64,000 bases of DNA from Glutamicibacter halophytocola (GTDB lineage: Bacteria > Actinomycetota > Actinomycetes > Actinomycetales > Micrococcaceae), in the NCBI RefSeq assembly GCF_001302565.1, contig NZ_CP012750.1, positions 1,302,001 through 1,366,000 of the forward strand, in the 5' to 3' direction. Below, one piece after another: positions 10,911-20,177 of this stretch (positions within the stretch are counted from its first letter, which is position 1; every line of letters starts with the position of its first letter). The notes beneath the pieces were generated by a model. It saw nothing but the letters and a program-made list of their open reading frames with translations, was not told where the DNA came from and did no database searches. A program made the position numbers and the translations under genes.

Positions 10911-12590
10911 GTGGTGCAGCGTAATTCAACTCGTGATTCTCGGTCGTCTGAAACGACAAAGCATATCTTCGTCACCGGCGGTGTGGCCTCTTCCCTTGGT
11001 AAGGGATTGACGGCATCCAGCCTTGGACATCTACTTCGAGCTCGTGGTCTCTCAGTGACCATGCAGAAGCTCGATCCCTACCTGAACGTCGATCCAGGTA
11101 CTATGAACCCATTCCAGCACGGTGAAGTCTTCGTCACTGACGATGGCGCAGAAACCGATCTGGATATCGGACACTATGAGCGCTTCCTGGATGAGAACCT
11201 TCCTGGTACCGCCAACGTAACTACCGGTCAGGTGTATTCAACCGTTCTGGAACGTGAACGTCGCGGTGAGTACTTGGGCGATACCGTCCAGGTGATCCCG
11301 CACATCACGGATGAAATCAAGCGCCGTATGCGCTTGGCCGCCACTGATCCTGCCGCCGGCAAGTCAGCTCCAGATGTGATCATCACCGAAATCGGCGGCA
11401 CCGTTGGCGACATCGAATCCCAGCCATTCTTGGAAGCAGCGCGCCAGGTTCGACAGGACATCGGCCGCAAGAACGCTTTCTTCGTACACGTATCCCTGGT
11501 GCCATTCATTGGCCCGAGCCATGAGCTGAAGACCAAGCCAACCCAGCACTCCGTAGCTGCGTTGCGCTCCATCGGCATTCAGCCAGACTCATTGGTCATC
11601 CGTTCCGATCGTCCGATTCCTGCAGAGATGCGAGCCAAGCTCGGACGCACTTGCGACGTGGACACCGAAGCTGTCATCAACTGCGCTGATGCCCCGAGCA
11701 TCTACGACATCCCCAAGGTCATCCACGCTCAGGGCCTGGACGCCTACATCGTGCAGACTTTGGAACTGAAGTTCCGCGATGTCGACTGGAGCTCGTGGGA
11801 TCGCCTGCTGGACGTTGTGCACAACCCAAGCACCGAGCTGACCGTAGCTCTGGTTGGCAAGTACATCGACCTCCCGGACGCCTACCTTTCGGTGACCGAA
11901 GCATTGCGCGCCGGTGGATTCGCTAACAACGCCAAGGTCAACATTCGCTGGGTTCCAGCAGATGAATGCGCCACTGAAGCAGGAGCTGCCAAGGCTCTCG
12001 CTGGCGTTGAAGCAATCTGCGTGCCAGGCGGCTTCGGCATTCGCGGCCTCGAAGGCAAGCTGGGCGCACTGCGTTTCGCTCGTGAGAACAAGCTGCCTAC
12101 CCTCGGCCTTTGCCTTGGCCTGCAGTCCATGGTCATCGAATACGCGCGTAACGTTGCTGGCCTTGAAGGCGCATCGTCCACCGAATTCGATCCAGATACC
12201 ACCACCCCGGTCATCGCGACCATGGAGGAGCAGCTGGAGATCGTGGATGGCAAGGGCGATTTGGGCGGAACCATGCGCCTTGGCCTTTATGAGGCAAAGC
12301 TGGCTGAAGGCTCGGTCCTGGCCGAAACCTACGGCACGACCGACGTAGCAGAACGCCACCGTCACCGTTACGAGGTCAACAACTCGTACCGCGCGCAGCT
12401 GGAAGAAGCTGGACTGGTCTTCTCCGGCACTTCGCCAGATGGCAGCCTTGTAGAATTTGTGGAACTTCCAAAGGATGTTCACCCTTACTACGTCTCCACT
12501 CAGGCGCACCCGGAGCTCTCCAGCCGCCCGACACGACCACACCCGATGTTCGCAGGCCTGGTTGCTGCTGCCTTGGATCAGCGCAGCTAG
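10911..12590 (+). CDS. pyrG: CTP synthase
   Basis: 559 aa. It makes CTP from UTP, ATP and glutamine, the last step of pyrimidine nucleotide synthesis. The synthase domain begins with [12 protein letters not shown] at 21-32, and [11 protein letters not shown] and the acidic metal site follow. The C-terminal class I glutamine amidotransferase has PGGFGIRG near 371 and the nucleophile Cys in LGLCLGLQ near 402. The start is GTG at 10911 with TAGGATG upstream; residues 1-17 are a variable extension. In M. tuberculosis two genes (Rv1697, Rv1698) separate recN from pyrG; here there are only 119 bp. Confidence 0.97.
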   Translation: MVQRNSTRDSRSSETTKHIFVTGGVASSLGKGLTASSLGHLLRARGLSVTMQKLDPYLNVDPGTMNPFQHGEVFVTDDGAETDLDIGHYERFLDENLPGTANVTTGQVYSTVLERERRGEYLGDTVQVIPHITDEIKRRMRLAATDPAAGKSAPDVIITEIGGTVGDIESQPFLEAARQVRQDIGRKNAFFVHVSLVPFIGPSHELKTKPTQHSVAALRSIGIQPDSLVIRSDRPIPAEMRAKLGRTCDVDTEAVINCADAPSIYDIPKVIHAQGLDAYIVQTLELKFRDVDWSSWDRLLDVVHNPSTELTVALVGKYIDLPDAYLSVTEALRAGGFANNAKVNIRWVPADECATEAGAAKALAGVEAICVPGGFGIRGLEGKLGALRFARENKLPTLGLCLGLQSMVIEYARNVAGLEGASSTEFDPDTTTPVIATMEEQLEIVDGKGDLGGTMRLGLYEAKLAEGSVLAETYGTTDVAERHRHRYEVNNSYRAQLEEAGLVFSGTSPDGSLVEFVELPKDVHPYYVSTQAHPELSSRPTRPHPMFAGLVAAALDQRS

Positions 12591-12626
12591 CAAACTTCGG
12601 GCAGAGCGAATTCTCTGCAAGCACTC

Positions 12627-12660
12627 GCGCGCCGGTTACTCTTGACCGGCGCGCGGCTGT
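12627..12660 (+). terminator. pyrG terminator
   Basis: Perfect 10-bp GC-rich stem (12627-12636 with 12645-12654) with an 8-nt loop, followed by GGCTGTTT. It lies 36 bases after the pyrG stop and before the next start. Confidence 0.75.
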
Positions 12661-12709
12661 TTAAGCTTGGAATTGAAGGACAGCTATTACCTACCAAAGG
12701 ACGAACCTG

Positions 12710-13354
12710 GTGTCGATGCCTCCAATTTCCGACGAATTCTCTCCGCGCGAATTACTGGGCCGGGAAACAGTGTACGAAGGGCGAATCTGGAACGTCATCC
12801 ACGATTCGGTGAAGCTTTCAGAGACTGGCGGAACCATTGAACGTGATTACATCAACCACCCTGGCGCCGTCAGTGTATTGGTGATGGATGATGACGAGCG
12901 AGTGCTGATGATCAATCAGTATCGCCATCCAGTCGGGATGCGCTTATGGGAGATTCCTGCGGGGCTGTTGGATATCGAGGGCGAGGCACCGCTGGATGCA
13001 GCCAAGCGTGAGCTCTGGGAAGAAGCGGACCGAACGGCAAATCATTGGTCAATTTTGACGGATGTCTTTCTTTCGCCAGGCTCGTCATCGGAGGCCGTGC
13101 GAATATATCTAGCACGCGAACCGCAGCTCGTGCCGGAGGGCCAGCGACATGAACGCACCGAAGAAGAAGCTGAAATGATCAGCACCTGGGTTCCATTGGA
13201 AGAAGCTGTTGCCGCAGTACTGGCCGGCAAGATTCACAATCCAACGGCAATGATCGCGCTCCTGGCTGCTCAAGCTGCACGAGCTAGCAAGTACACCAAT
13301 TTGCGCGACGCGAATGAACCATTCGAGGTTCACCCCAATCTGCGCGAAGGATGA
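12710..13354 (+). CDS. NUDIX hydrolase, ADP-ribose pyrophosphatase type
   Basis: 214 aa. It probably hydrolyses ADP-ribose to AMP and ribose 5-phosphate. The Nudix helix lies at about 83-107 (AGLLDIEGEAPLDAAKRELW then EE), with the six-residue spacing between G and E seen in the M. tuberculosis ADPRase Rv1700; the usual final Gly is Asp here. IERDYINHPGAVSVLVMD upstream is typical of the family. GTG start at 12710 preceded by AAAGGACGAACCTG. The stop overlaps the xerD start (ATGA), so the two genes are co-translated. Confidence 0.9.
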   Translation: MSMPPISDEFSPRELLGRETVYEGRIWNVIHDSVKLSETGGTIERDYINHPGAVSVLVMDDDERVLMINQYRHPVGMRLWEIPAGLLDIEGEAPLDAAKRELWEEADRTANHWSILTDVFLSPGSSSEAVRIYLAREPQLVPEGQRHERTEEEAEMISTWVPLEEAVAAVLAGKIHNPTAMIALLAAQAARASKYTNLRDANEPFEVHPNLREG

Positions 13355-14274
13355 GCGACGGCTTTGAGCAGGCGGTCAAGCGCTACTTGCAGCACCTGGC
13401 CATCGAACGAGGCCTAGCCGAGAATACGCTTGCATCGTACCGCCGGGACCTAGCCCGCTATGCAGATGTGCTGCAAACCTATAACGTGAACGATCCACAG
13501 CAAATCACCGAGGCCACCATTAGCGGTTATCTGCAGGAGCTTTCCCGCGGCGACGACGACCATAAGCCCTTGGGCGCGAGGTCCGTGGCCAGGCATGCAG
13601 TGGCCATACGGCAGTTGCACAAGTACTGGGAGCTGGAAGGGATTTGCGTGCCCAATCCGGCACGCGAGATTCAGCCCCCGGCAATCGGGCAATCACTGCC
13701 AAAAGCGATTTCCATTGCGCAGGTAATTCGACTGCTGGATTCGATCAGTACCGAAACTCCGGCGGGCCTGCGTGATCGCGCCATCCTGGAATTCTTGTAC
13801 GCCACCGGTGCTCGAATTTCTGAAGTGGTCGATCTGGACGTGGACGATCTTCATTTTGCCGACGACGCGGTGGTCCGGCTCTTCGGCAAGGGGTCCAAGG
13901 AACGCATCGTTCCCGTAGGCGGTTACGCGCAGCAAGCGGTCAGCGACTACCTGGTGCGTTCGCGACCTGGGTTGGCGCTGAAGGGCAAGGGCACGCCTGC
14001 GCTCTTTCTCAATCAGCGCGGTGGCCGGCTGTCTCGACAGTCAGTTTGGCTCTTGATCAGCAAGGCTGCGCAGCGATCGGGAATCAATGTCGAAGTTTCG
14101 CCGCATACCTTGCGCCACTCCTTCGCCACCCACTTACTAGAGGGCGGTGCCGATGTTCGTGTAGTGCAAGAACTCCTGGGTCACGCTTCGGTGACTACAA
14201 CGCAGATTTATACCAAAGTGACGGTGGACTCGCTGCGTGAGTCCTATCAACTGGCGCATCCAAGGGTTGAATGA
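13351..14274 (+). CDS. xerD: Site-specific tyrosine recombinase XerD
   Basis: 307 aa. It resolves chromosome dimers at dif together with XerC. The N-terminal SAM-like core-binding domain covers about 5-105. Catalytic residues are visible: Arg in TGARISE near 154, Lys in GKGSKERI near 183, HTLRH near 250-254, His in LLGHAS near 277 and the nucleophile Tyr in IYTKV near 287. The ATG overlaps the preceding stop by 4 bp, and the gene ends with an ATGA overlap into the next NUDIX gene. Its position after the ADPRase matches Rv1700-Rv1701, which favours XerD over XerC. Confidence 0.93.
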   Translation: MSDGFEQAVKRYLQHLAIERGLAENTLASYRRDLARYADVLQTYNVNDPQQITEATISGYLQELSRGDDDHKPLGARSVARHAVAIRQLHKYWELEGICVPNPAREIQPPAIGQSLPKAISIAQVIRLLDSISTETPAGLRDRAILEFLYATGARISEVVDLDVDDLHFADDAVVRLFGKGSKERIVPVGGYAQQAVSDYLVRSRPGLALKGKGTPALFLNQRGGRLSRQSVWLLISKAAQRSGINVEVSPHTLRHSFATHLLEGGADVRVVQELLGHASVTTTQIYTKVTVDSLRESYQLAHPRVE

Positions 14275-14783
14275 CCATGTCTGGGAATAGCCACTCGTCT
14301 AATCCTCGCCCGGTGGCGTTGGTTGCCTTGCTCGCTGAACGGGATGGGAATGCCCAAATTCTGCTGGGGCGAAAGTTGCGCGGATTCGGGCAAGGAAAGA
14401 TCGTCCTTCCCGGAGGGAAAAATGAACCGGGCGAGTCGAGCAGGCAAGCGGCTGTTCGGGAATTTTTCGAAGAAACGGGTCTGAGGGTCTCTGGCCCGGA
14501 ACTGCAACTGGCGGCAAGAATTGAATTCAGGTTCAGTTCGCTGCCCGCCGCTGACATGGACTGCATGACCTTTATCGCGCGATCTGCCGAGGGGCAAGCA
14601 GCCAGCAGCGACGAGCTCGAACCGTTGTGGTTCCGCATCGACCAATTGCCCGTCGATGAGATGTGGCAGGACTCGAAAACTTGGCTGCCCCAGCTGGCCG
14701 CCGGCCAGAGGTTCACCGCAAGGATAGTTCTGGCCTCCGACAACATCTCGGTGCAAACGATTGATTTTGACCCCTGGGATTGA
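14271..14783 (+). CDS. NUDIX hydrolase, MutT-like
   Basis: 170 aa. A perfect Nudix box (G-x5-E-x7-RE-U-x-EE-x-G) runs from GGKNEPGE near residue 46 to EETG near 69. LLGRKLRGFGQGKIVLPGG upstream resembles 8-oxo-dGTP or oxidised-purine hydrolases of the MTH1/MutT group. Substrate is inferred from family resemblance only. Translationally coupled to xerD by a 4-bp overlap. It is the last gene of the conserved run; genes after it are convergent. Confidence 0.87.
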   Translation: MTMSGNSHSSNPRPVALVALLAERDGNAQILLGRKLRGFGQGKIVLPGGKNEPGESSRQAAVREFFEETGLRVSGPELQLAARIEFRFSSLPAADMDCMTFIARSAEGQAASSDELEPLWFRIDQLPVDEMWQDSKTWLPQLAAGQRFTARIVLASDNISVQTIDFDPWD

Positions 14784-14808
14784 TCTTGATCCGATGCCGT
14801 TCTCTGTC

Positions 14809-15021
14809 CTAGCCGGCGTCGGGTTCAAAAATCAGCAGGTCGCCAGGTTGGCAATCCAATTCACGGCACAACGCTTCCAAGGTGCTAAACCGGACTGCCT
14901 TGGCCCGTCCATTCTTGAGCACGGCAAGATTCGCAGGCGTGATGCCGATCTTCTCTGATAGTTCGCCAACCCCCATTTTTCGCTTGGCTAGCATCACGTC
15001 GATATCTACTCGAATTCCCAT
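14809..15021 (-). CDS. Small XRE-family HTH regulator (70 aa)
   Basis: 70 aa, almost entirely a Cro/CI-type helix-turn-helix: MGIRVDIDVMLAKRKM, then VGELSEKIGITPANLAVLKN at about 17-36, ending in a short DLLIFEPDAG tail. This matches the small YozG-like regulators commonly paired with DUF2975 membrane proteins. The start ATG shares one base with the stop of the DUF2975 gene (TGATG), so the two are one operon. A longer frame through this region is an artefact. An inverted repeat upstream of the pair is a likely autoregulatory operator. Confidence 0.87.
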   Translation of the reverse strand: MGIRVDIDVMLAKRKMGVGELSEKIGITPANLAVLKNGRAKAVRFSTLEALCRELDCQPGDLLIFEPDAG

Positions 15022-15518
15022 CAGATAACGCCACCCAATTCGGTGCGAAGTTCGGCAGCTTGGGCTTCGGTCATTGCCGCTTGTTCGAGCAGCTGGCGCA
15101 GGACGAGCACGATGATGCTGATGCCGATCATCAGGAGTCCGGCCCCACCGACAAGAAGCACAACGCCGGGGGCTATTTCGGTGCTGGCAGCGAAGATGGC
15201 GCCGAGTGCAAGCGTGGCCAAGGCGCCGACCGCGAAGGCGATGATGATGGGCGTTACATAACCCAAAGAGGCCGGGTCGAAAACAGTCCCGCGTTTGACT
15301 CTCGTCGCTAATTTCCACACGCAGTAAACGCATGTTTCAATGATGAGCCCTGCGAGAAAAAGGTAGCTGAGGAAGGAACCTTGAAAGAACTTCTCCGTCC
15401 CGTCGCTCGGTGATTCGTGGATGAAAATCATCGGGATCATGAATAGCTGGACAAAGAATGTGCCAGCTAGAATCACAGCCAGAATTACCTTCAACCCGAC
15501 AATGCTGAATTTTCCCAT
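15021..15518 (-). CDS. DUF2975 membrane protein
   Basis: 165 aa integral membrane protein with four predicted transmembrane segments (near residues 8-30, 47-68, 88-108 and 118-138) and FDPASLGYVTPI between the second and third, typical of DUF2975. Function unknown; these proteins usually sit beside a small XRE regulator and may sense something at the membrane. ATG at 15518 follows AAGG. The C-terminal tail (LLEQAAMTEAQAAELRTEL) is cytoplasmic and helical. Confidence 0.82.
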   Translation of the reverse strand: MGKFSIVGLKVILAVILAGTFFVQLFMIPMIFIHESPSDGTEKFFQGSFLSYLFLAGLIIETCVYCVWKLATRVKRGTVFDPASLGYVTPIIIAFAVGALATLALGAIFAASTEIAPGVVLLVGGAGLLMIGISIIVLVLRQLLEQAAMTEAQAAELRTELGGVI

Positions 15519-15530
15519 GGCAAGATACCT

Positions 15531-15567
15531 TATCGTTCTTCGAAGTGTTTCTATCGTTAAACGATAG
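15531..15567 (-). promoter_or_regulatory. Inverted-repeat operator upstream of DUF2975-XRE operon
   Basis: CTATCGTT-A-AACGATAG at 15551-15567 is an 8-bp inverted repeat around one base, and a further TATCGTT half-site lies at 15531-15537. Both are within 50 bases upstream of the operon start at 15518. A site for the small XRE regulator is the simplest reading; this is inference. Confidence 0.5.
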
Positions 15568-15632
15568 GTCGATTCGTTCGATACTGCAAGCCTGCGTGGC
15601 GGCTAACTGGTGCACTCCGGTCCTGGACATGG

Positions 15633-15678
15633 CAAAGGCCACGAGGTGGAAGTGCTTGCTTTGTCCCCGTGGCCTTTG
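15633..15678 (-). terminator. Possible prp operon terminator
   Basis: 11-bp perfect stem (15633-15643 with 15668-15678) with a 24-nt loop, 17 bases after the prpC stop. There is no clear T-tract on the minus strand, so the assignment is tentative. Confidence 0.45.
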
Positions 15679-15694
15679 TTGCGAGCTGAACTTT

Positions 15695-16834
15695 TTACAG
15701 TGCGCGCTGCTCCGAGCCGTTATAGGCAGAGAGCGGTCGGATCAGCGCGTTGGCTGCGCGCTGTTCGAAGATATGGCTCGTCCAGCCGGTAATGCGTGCC
15801 GCAATGAAGATCGGGGTGAACATCTCGGTGTCAAAGCCCATGAGGTGATAGGTCGGGCCGGCCGGGTAATCCAGGTTTGGCTTGATGGATTTGGCTTCAT
15901 CCATGGCAGCTTCCAGGCCGTCGTACAATCCCAGTATTTCGTGGCGATCGTAGTGTTCAATCATCCGGTCCAACGCGGCCTTCATGGTCGGGACGCGCGA
16001 GTCGCCGTGCTTGTAAACACGGTGCCCGAAGCCCATGACTTTCTTCTTCGCGGCCAGTGCTTCCACCATCCATGCCTTGGCGCGCTTTGCTGCATCTTCG
16101 CGAGATTCGTCTTTGTTGATGCCGATCTCGGTAAAGGTGTGCATCACCGCTTCGTTGGCTCCACCATGCAGCGGACCCTTCAACGCTCCAATGGCCCCAG
16201 TGACCGCCGAATGGAGATCCGACAGGGTCGAAGTGATTACTCGGGCGGTGAAGGTCGAGGCGTTGAAAGAGTGTTCTGCATAGAGCACCATGGACACGCG
16301 GAAAGCATCGACAACCTCCGGGGCGGCTTCTTCGCCAAAGGTCATCCACAAGAAGTTGGACGAGTAGTCTAGATCTTCACGCGGGGCGACAATCTCCAGG
16401 CCGCGGCGGCGGCGCTGGTCGTAGGCAACCACTGCCGGGAAAGCAGCGAACAGTTCCTTGGCCTTGAGCAGTTCGGCCTCGGGCGAGGAATTGCCTGCCT
16501 CGGGGTGGTTTGCGCCGATCACCGACACTGCGGTGCGTCCGACATCCATGGGGTGGCAGTCGGCAGGCAGCAGATCAATGGCGGCTTTGACCCGCGGATC
16601 CAAAGCGCGGTTGGCGCGTTCGAAGGCGGTGAACTCGGTCAATTCGCTCTGGCTCGGCAATTCCCCGGTCCACAAGAGCAGTGCGACCTCTTCGAAGGAC
16701 TTGTTAGCGGCCAGGTCCTGCACGGGATAACCGCGATACAACAGCGAGTTCGTTTCCGGGTTGACCTTGGAGACGGCGGTGTAGTCAACGACAACGCCTG
16801 CCAGGCCCTTTTTGATTTCCTCTGGGGTAGTCAT
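15695..16834 (-). CDS. prpC: 2-methylcitrate synthase / citrate synthase
   Basis: 379 aa. It condenses propionyl-CoA with oxaloacetate to 2-methylcitrate, with likely side activity on acetyl-CoA. Citrate-synthase catalytic residues are present: His in GPLHGGANE near 222, His in GFGHRVYKHG near 270 and Asp in FDTEMFTPIF near 332. Length matches PrpC (370-390) rather than the longer GltA. It is the last gene of the minus-strand gntR-prpD-prpB-prpC series, 59 bp after prpB; that context is what makes it PrpC rather than a housekeeping citrate synthase. ATG with AGGAG upstream. Confidence 0.9.
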   Translation of the reverse strand: MTTPEEIKKGLAGVVVDYTAVSKVNPETNSLLYRGYPVQDLAANKSFEEVALLLWTGELPSQSELTEFTAFERANRALDPRVKAAIDLLPADCHPMDVGRTAVSVIGANHPEAGNSSPEAELLKAKELFAAFPAVVAYDQRRRRGLEIVAPREDLDYSSNFLWMTFGEEAAPEVVDAFRVSMVLYAEHSFNASTFTARVITSTLSDLHSAVTGAIGALKGPLHGGANEAVMHTFTEIGINKDESREDAAKRAKAWMVEALAAKKKVMGFGHRVYKHGDSRVPTMKAALDRMIEHYDRHEILGLYDGLEAAMDEAKSIKPNLDYPAGPTYHLMGFDTEMFTPIFIAARITGWTSHIFEQRAANALIRPLSAYNGSEQRAL

Positions 16835-16893
16835 TCTTGCTCCTCTTCATTGCCGGAGAAATAATGCATTGGTGATACTGCTATGGTGCGAAT

Positions 16894-17823
16894 CTAGAGG
16901 TTGGCGCTATTGGAATCAATGTCCAAGGTCGGGACCTGGAAATTGAAGATTCCGGTATCAAAGCGGTTGTAGGCTTCATAGTCCACGAGCTCGTAGAGGC
17001 GTGACCTGGTTAACATGTTATCCACTTCGCGCTGCTGGGTACCATCCTCGCTGATGGCATCCAGCACCCGCTCGGCCGCGCCCATGGCGCTGCGCAACAG
17101 GGTGACCGGGTAGATGATCAGCGCGACACCGGCATCTGCCAGCTGTTGGCGGTTGAATAGCTCGGACTTGCCGAACTCGGTCATATTCGCCAGTACCGGC
17201 ACATCCACGGCGTTGCACACCGCCTCGAACTCTGCGACGTTTTTCATCGCCTCGGGGAAGATCGCGTCGGCTCCGGCGTCGACCATCGCCTTGGCCCGGT
17301 CGATGGCCGAATCAAGGCCCTCGACCGCGCGAATATCGGTGCGGGCCATGATCAGGAAGTTCTGATCGATGCGTGCATCAGCGGCGGCGGCGATGCGCTT
17401 GAGCATGGTGTCGGTGTCCACCACGTTCTTGCCGTCCAGGTGTCCGCAGCGTTTCGGATTGAATTGGTCCTCGATGTGGCACCCGGCAAGTCCAGCGTAT
17501 TCGAGTTCCTGGATGGTGCGGGCCACGTTCATCGGCTCGCCGAATCCCGTATCGGCATCCACGATCGCGGGCAGGTCGGACATGCGGGCGATTTGCCCGG
17601 CACGCGTGGCTACCTCGGTCAGCGAGGTCAATCCGATATCCGGCAGGCCAAGGTCGTTGGCGAGCACCGCACCAGAAATGTAGATGCCGTCGAACTGCTT
17701 CTCGCTGATCAGCTTCGCCGAGAGCGGGTTGAAAGCGCCGGGGAACTGGCGGGCGGCACCCGGGGTGAGCATTTCGCGCAGCGCCAGGCGCTTTGCCGCA
17801 GGGGTTCTTGTCGAGTACAGCAT
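16894..17823 (-). CDS. prpB: 2-methylisocitrate lyase
   Basis: 309 aa, isocitrate-lyase/PEP-mutase superfamily. It cleaves 2-methylisocitrate to succinate and pyruvate. The active-site KRCGHL motif is at about 124-129, with the Mg-binding DADTGFGEP upstream near 89 and the IEDQFNPK stretch just before. The family signature and length agree with PrpB (290-310). Only 1 bp separates it from prpD, so the two are co-translated. Confidence 0.94.
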   Translation of the reverse strand: MLYSTRTPAAKRLALREMLTPGAARQFPGAFNPLSAKLISEKQFDGIYISGAVLANDLGLPDIGLTSLTEVATRAGQIARMSDLPAIVDADTGFGEPMNVARTIQELEYAGLAGCHIEDQFNPKRCGHLDGKNVVDTDTMLKRIAAAADARIDQNFLIMARTDIRAVEGLDSAIDRAKAMVDAGADAIFPEAMKNVAEFEAVCNAVDVPVLANMTEFGKSELFNRQQLADAGVALIIYPVTLLRSAMGAAERVLDAISEDGTQQREVDNMLTRSRLYELVDYEAYNRFDTGIFNFQVPTLDIDSNSANL

Positions 17824-17824
17824 G

Positions 17825-19348
17825 CTAGAACAGGCCCTTCGGTGCGGCCGCTGCGTCGATGACGCCCGCGGCGGCGGCGATGTTCAGCTGGTCCAGTTCG
17901 CCGGCGGCCAGGTTTTCAAGGTTTTCTGCGGCCGCGATGAAGCGGTCGATCTCGGCGTCGTCCACCAGGCCGGCGGCCAGGGTGCGGAACTTGTTGATGT
18001 ACTGCTCGCGGGCGAAAGGACGGGCGCCGAGCGGGTGCGCGTCGGCTACGGCGATTTCATCGGTGATCACGGTGCCATCGGCCAGGGTGATCTCGACCGA
18101 GCCGCCGAAGGCCTTCTCGGCGATGTCGAGCGAGTGGTAGCGGCGGGTCCATTGCGCATCTTCTTCGGTGGTGACCTTGTGCCACAGCTCCACGGTGTCG
18201 GCGCGGCCGGCACGCTCAGGGGAGTAGGAATCCACGTGGTGCCATGCGCCATCCTGCAAGGCCACGGTGAAGATGTACGGGATCGAGTGGTCCAGGGTTT
18301 CGCGGCTGGCGGTGGGATCGTACTTCTGCGGGTCGTTCGCGCCGGAGCCGATGACGTAGTGGGTGTGGTGGCTGGTCTTGATCAGCACCGAGGTGACGTT
18401 CTTCGGGTCGGTGGCCTCCGGGTGCTCGCCGTGCAGCTTGCGGGCAAGGTCGATCCAGGCCTGGGCCTGGTACTCGGCCGAGTGCTCCTTGGTGTAGGTG
18501 TCCAGGATGGCGCGCTTGGCTTCGCCGGCCTCTGGCAGCGGCACCTCGTAGGCGGCATCCTCGCCATCGAGCATCCAGGCGATGACGCCGTCTTCGCCCT
18601 CGTAGATTGGCACTGGGGAGGTCTGGCCGCGCATCGCGCGGTCCGCGGCCTCGACGGCCATCTTGCCGGCGAAGGCCGGGGCGTGGGCCTTCCAGGTGGA
18701 GATTTCGCCCTTGCGCGACTGGCGGGTGGCGGTGGTGGTGTGCAGGCCCTGTCCCACGGCCTGGAAGATGGTTTCGACATCCAGGCCCAGCAGGGTGCCG
18801 ATGCCGGCGGCGGCCGATGGGCCCAGGTGCGCGACATGGTCGATCTTGTGCTTGTGCAGGCAGATGGCCTTGACCAGGTCCACCTGGATTTCGTAGCCGG
18901 TGGCGATGCCGCGGATCAGGTCCTTGCCCGAGGCGCCAGTGTGCTGGGCGACAGCCAGGATCGGCGGGATGTTGTCGCCCGGGTGCGAGTATTCGGCGGC
19001 CAGGAAGGTGTCATGGTAGTCCAGTTCGCGCACGGCCACGCCGTTGGCCCAGGCTGCCCATTCCGGGGAGACCTTTTCGGAGATGCCGAAGACGCTGGCG
19101 CCCGCCCCGCCGGTGGATGGGGCGTGGGTCAGTGCCTGGGCGCGGGCGGCAATGATCGGTCCGCGGTTCAGCGAAGCGATGGCCACCGAGGCATTGTCGA
19201 TGATGCGGTTGATGATCATGTCGGCCACTTCTGCGGTGACCTCTACCGGATCGGCGGCCACCGTGGCGATCTTGTGCGCCAGCTGGTCTTCGCGAGCCAG
19301 GTTTTCCTCGGAGCGGTATACGCGTACAGGGTGCTTGATCATGGTCAT
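17825..19348 (-). CDS. prpD: 2-methylcitrate dehydratase
   Basis: 507 aa, MmgE/PrpD family. It dehydrates 2-methylcitrate to 2-methyl-cis-aconitate. Recognised from the N-terminal helical domain ([40 protein letters not shown]), [17 protein letters not shown] near 110 and [19 protein letters not shown] in the first 170 residues. ATG at 19348 overlaps the gntR stop (ATGA), with AAAGG upstream. No acnD/prpF alternative is seen, so this locus uses the PrpD route; the hydration step would need an aconitase elsewhere. Confidence 0.93.
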   Translation of the reverse strand: MTMIKHPVRVYRSEENLAREDQLAHKIATVAADPVEVTAEVADMIINRIIDNASVAIASLNRGPIIAARAQALTHAPSTGGAGASVFGISEKVSPEWAAWANGVAVRELDYHDTFLAAEYSHPGDNIPPILAVAQHTGASGKDLIRGIATGYEIQVDLVKAICLHKHKIDHVAHLGPSAAAGIGTLLGLDVETIFQAVGQGLHTTTATRQSRKGEISTWKAHAPAFAGKMAVEAADRAMRGQTSPVPIYEGEDGVIAWMLDGEDAAYEVPLPEAGEAKRAILDTYTKEHSAEYQAQAWIDLARKLHGEHPEATDPKNVTSVLIKTSHHTHYVIGSGANDPQKYDPTASRETLDHSIPYIFTVALQDGAWHHVDSYSPERAGRADTVELWHKVTTEEDAQWTRRYHSLDIAEKAFGGSVEITLADGTVITDEIAVADAHPLGARPFAREQYINKFRTLAAGLVDDAEIDRFIAAAENLENLAAGELDQLNIAAAAGVIDAAAAPKGLF

Positions 19349-19992
19349 TGCCTTTCTGATCCGGCCGCGTGGGCCATGATGTGGGTGAAGGATTGGTGCA
19401 GGTGAACTGTGGTGGCCGCCGCGGCAACCTCGGGATTCCCGCTGGCGATCGCTCGCGCTATGGCAGCATGCTCGCCGGCGGAGGCCTTGAGCCGTTGGGG
19501 GTTGTCCTTGGCCATGCGCCGAATCCGTTGCAGGTGAACCCGCAGGGTGCGCAATGCGTTGGACAGGTACTTGTTGTTCGCAGCCTCGTCGATGGAATCG
19601 TCGAGCAGCTGCACCAGCTGGTAGTAGGATTCGCGGGATCCGGGGATCTCTATTTCTAGGGCGGCGGCCTCAAAGCGCAGCGCCAGTTCGTCGAAGCTTG
19701 CTCGCTGCGCTGAGCCGGCTGCCTGCCGGGCGCTGGCGCATTCCAGTGCTACGCGCAGGACGAACAGGTCTTCTACGTGATCTTCGCTGACCTCCGAGAC
19801 CACCGTGCCTCGCCCGCGTTGCGCTACCGCCAGTCCATCGGCAACCAGCCGCCCCAGCGCCTCGCGAACCGGTGTGCGCGAAACGCCCAGGCGTTCTGAC
19901 TGCTCGACTTCTGCGAGTACGGTGCCCGGAGCCAAGCGCCATTCGACAATGTCGGCGCGCAGGCTCTCGTAGACCTTGTCGCTTGCTCTCAT
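19345..19992 (-). CDS. GntR/FadR-family regulator of the prp locus
   Basis: 215 aa. Winged-helix DNA-binding domain at about 5-70 ([31 protein letters not shown]), followed by an FCD ligand-binding domain (about 80-205) with conserved Asp/His positions. It heads the prpDBC series with a 4-bp overlap and faces prpE, so it most likely controls both directions; the effector could be 2-methylcitrate or propionyl-CoA (inference). No ribosome binding site precedes the ATG, and TATACA lies 8 bases upstream of it, so its message may be leaderless. That TATACA belongs to a TGTATACA palindrome, which would give autoregulation. Confidence 0.88.
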   Translation of the reverse strand: MRASDKVYESLRADIVEWRLAPGTVLAEVEQSERLGVSRTPVREALGRLVADGLAVAQRGRGTVVSEVSEDHVEDLFVLRVALECASARQAAGSAQRASFDELALRFEAAALEIEIPGSRESYYQLVQLLDDSIDEAANNKYLSNALRTLRVHLQRIRRMAKDNPQRLKASAGEHAAIARAIASGNPEVAAAATTVHLHQSFTHIMAHAAGSERQ

Positions 19993-20000
19993 GCTGCAAT

Positions 20001-20074
20001 TGTATACACGGACCGTGGATAATTGGGAGATTTGAGAATATATCCCAAGATTCTTTCAAGTTATGTATACATAA
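20001..20074. promoter_or_regulatory. Divergent prp control region with two TGTATACA operators
   Basis: TGTATACA occurs at 20001-20008, and TTATGTATACATAA, a perfect 14-bp palindrome, at 20061-20074. Their centres are 63 bp apart, very close to six helical turns, so bound dimers would face the same side of the DNA. The first overlaps the presumed gntR -10; the second abuts TAAAAT (20072-20077), a possible prpE -10. GTATAC-centred palindromes are typical of FCD-type GntR regulators. Confidence 0.65.
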
Positions 20075-20177
20075 AATTTGTGTTGGAGTGACTTGGCTCA
20101 TAGAGTTGACGGCGAGGACGATCTCAGTCACCACGCAGGGGCCGGGCAATGACGCCCGGTGCCGGGAGGAAAGAACA

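Noticed and set aside
10861..10925. Possible leader ORF before pyrG (ATG 10901, 7 codons)
   Set aside because: It overlaps the GTG start in another frame and has no separate ribosome binding site; more likely chance.
17684..19405. 573-codon plus-strand frame opposite prpB/prpD
   Set aside because: Antisense shadow of high-G+C coding sequence; the minus-strand prpB and prpD frames carry the family motifs.
19872..20177. N-terminal extension of prpE through the gntR upstream region
   Set aside because: It would overlap gntR and both operators and has no ribosome binding site. ATG 20178 has GGGAGGA and gives the family N-terminus.
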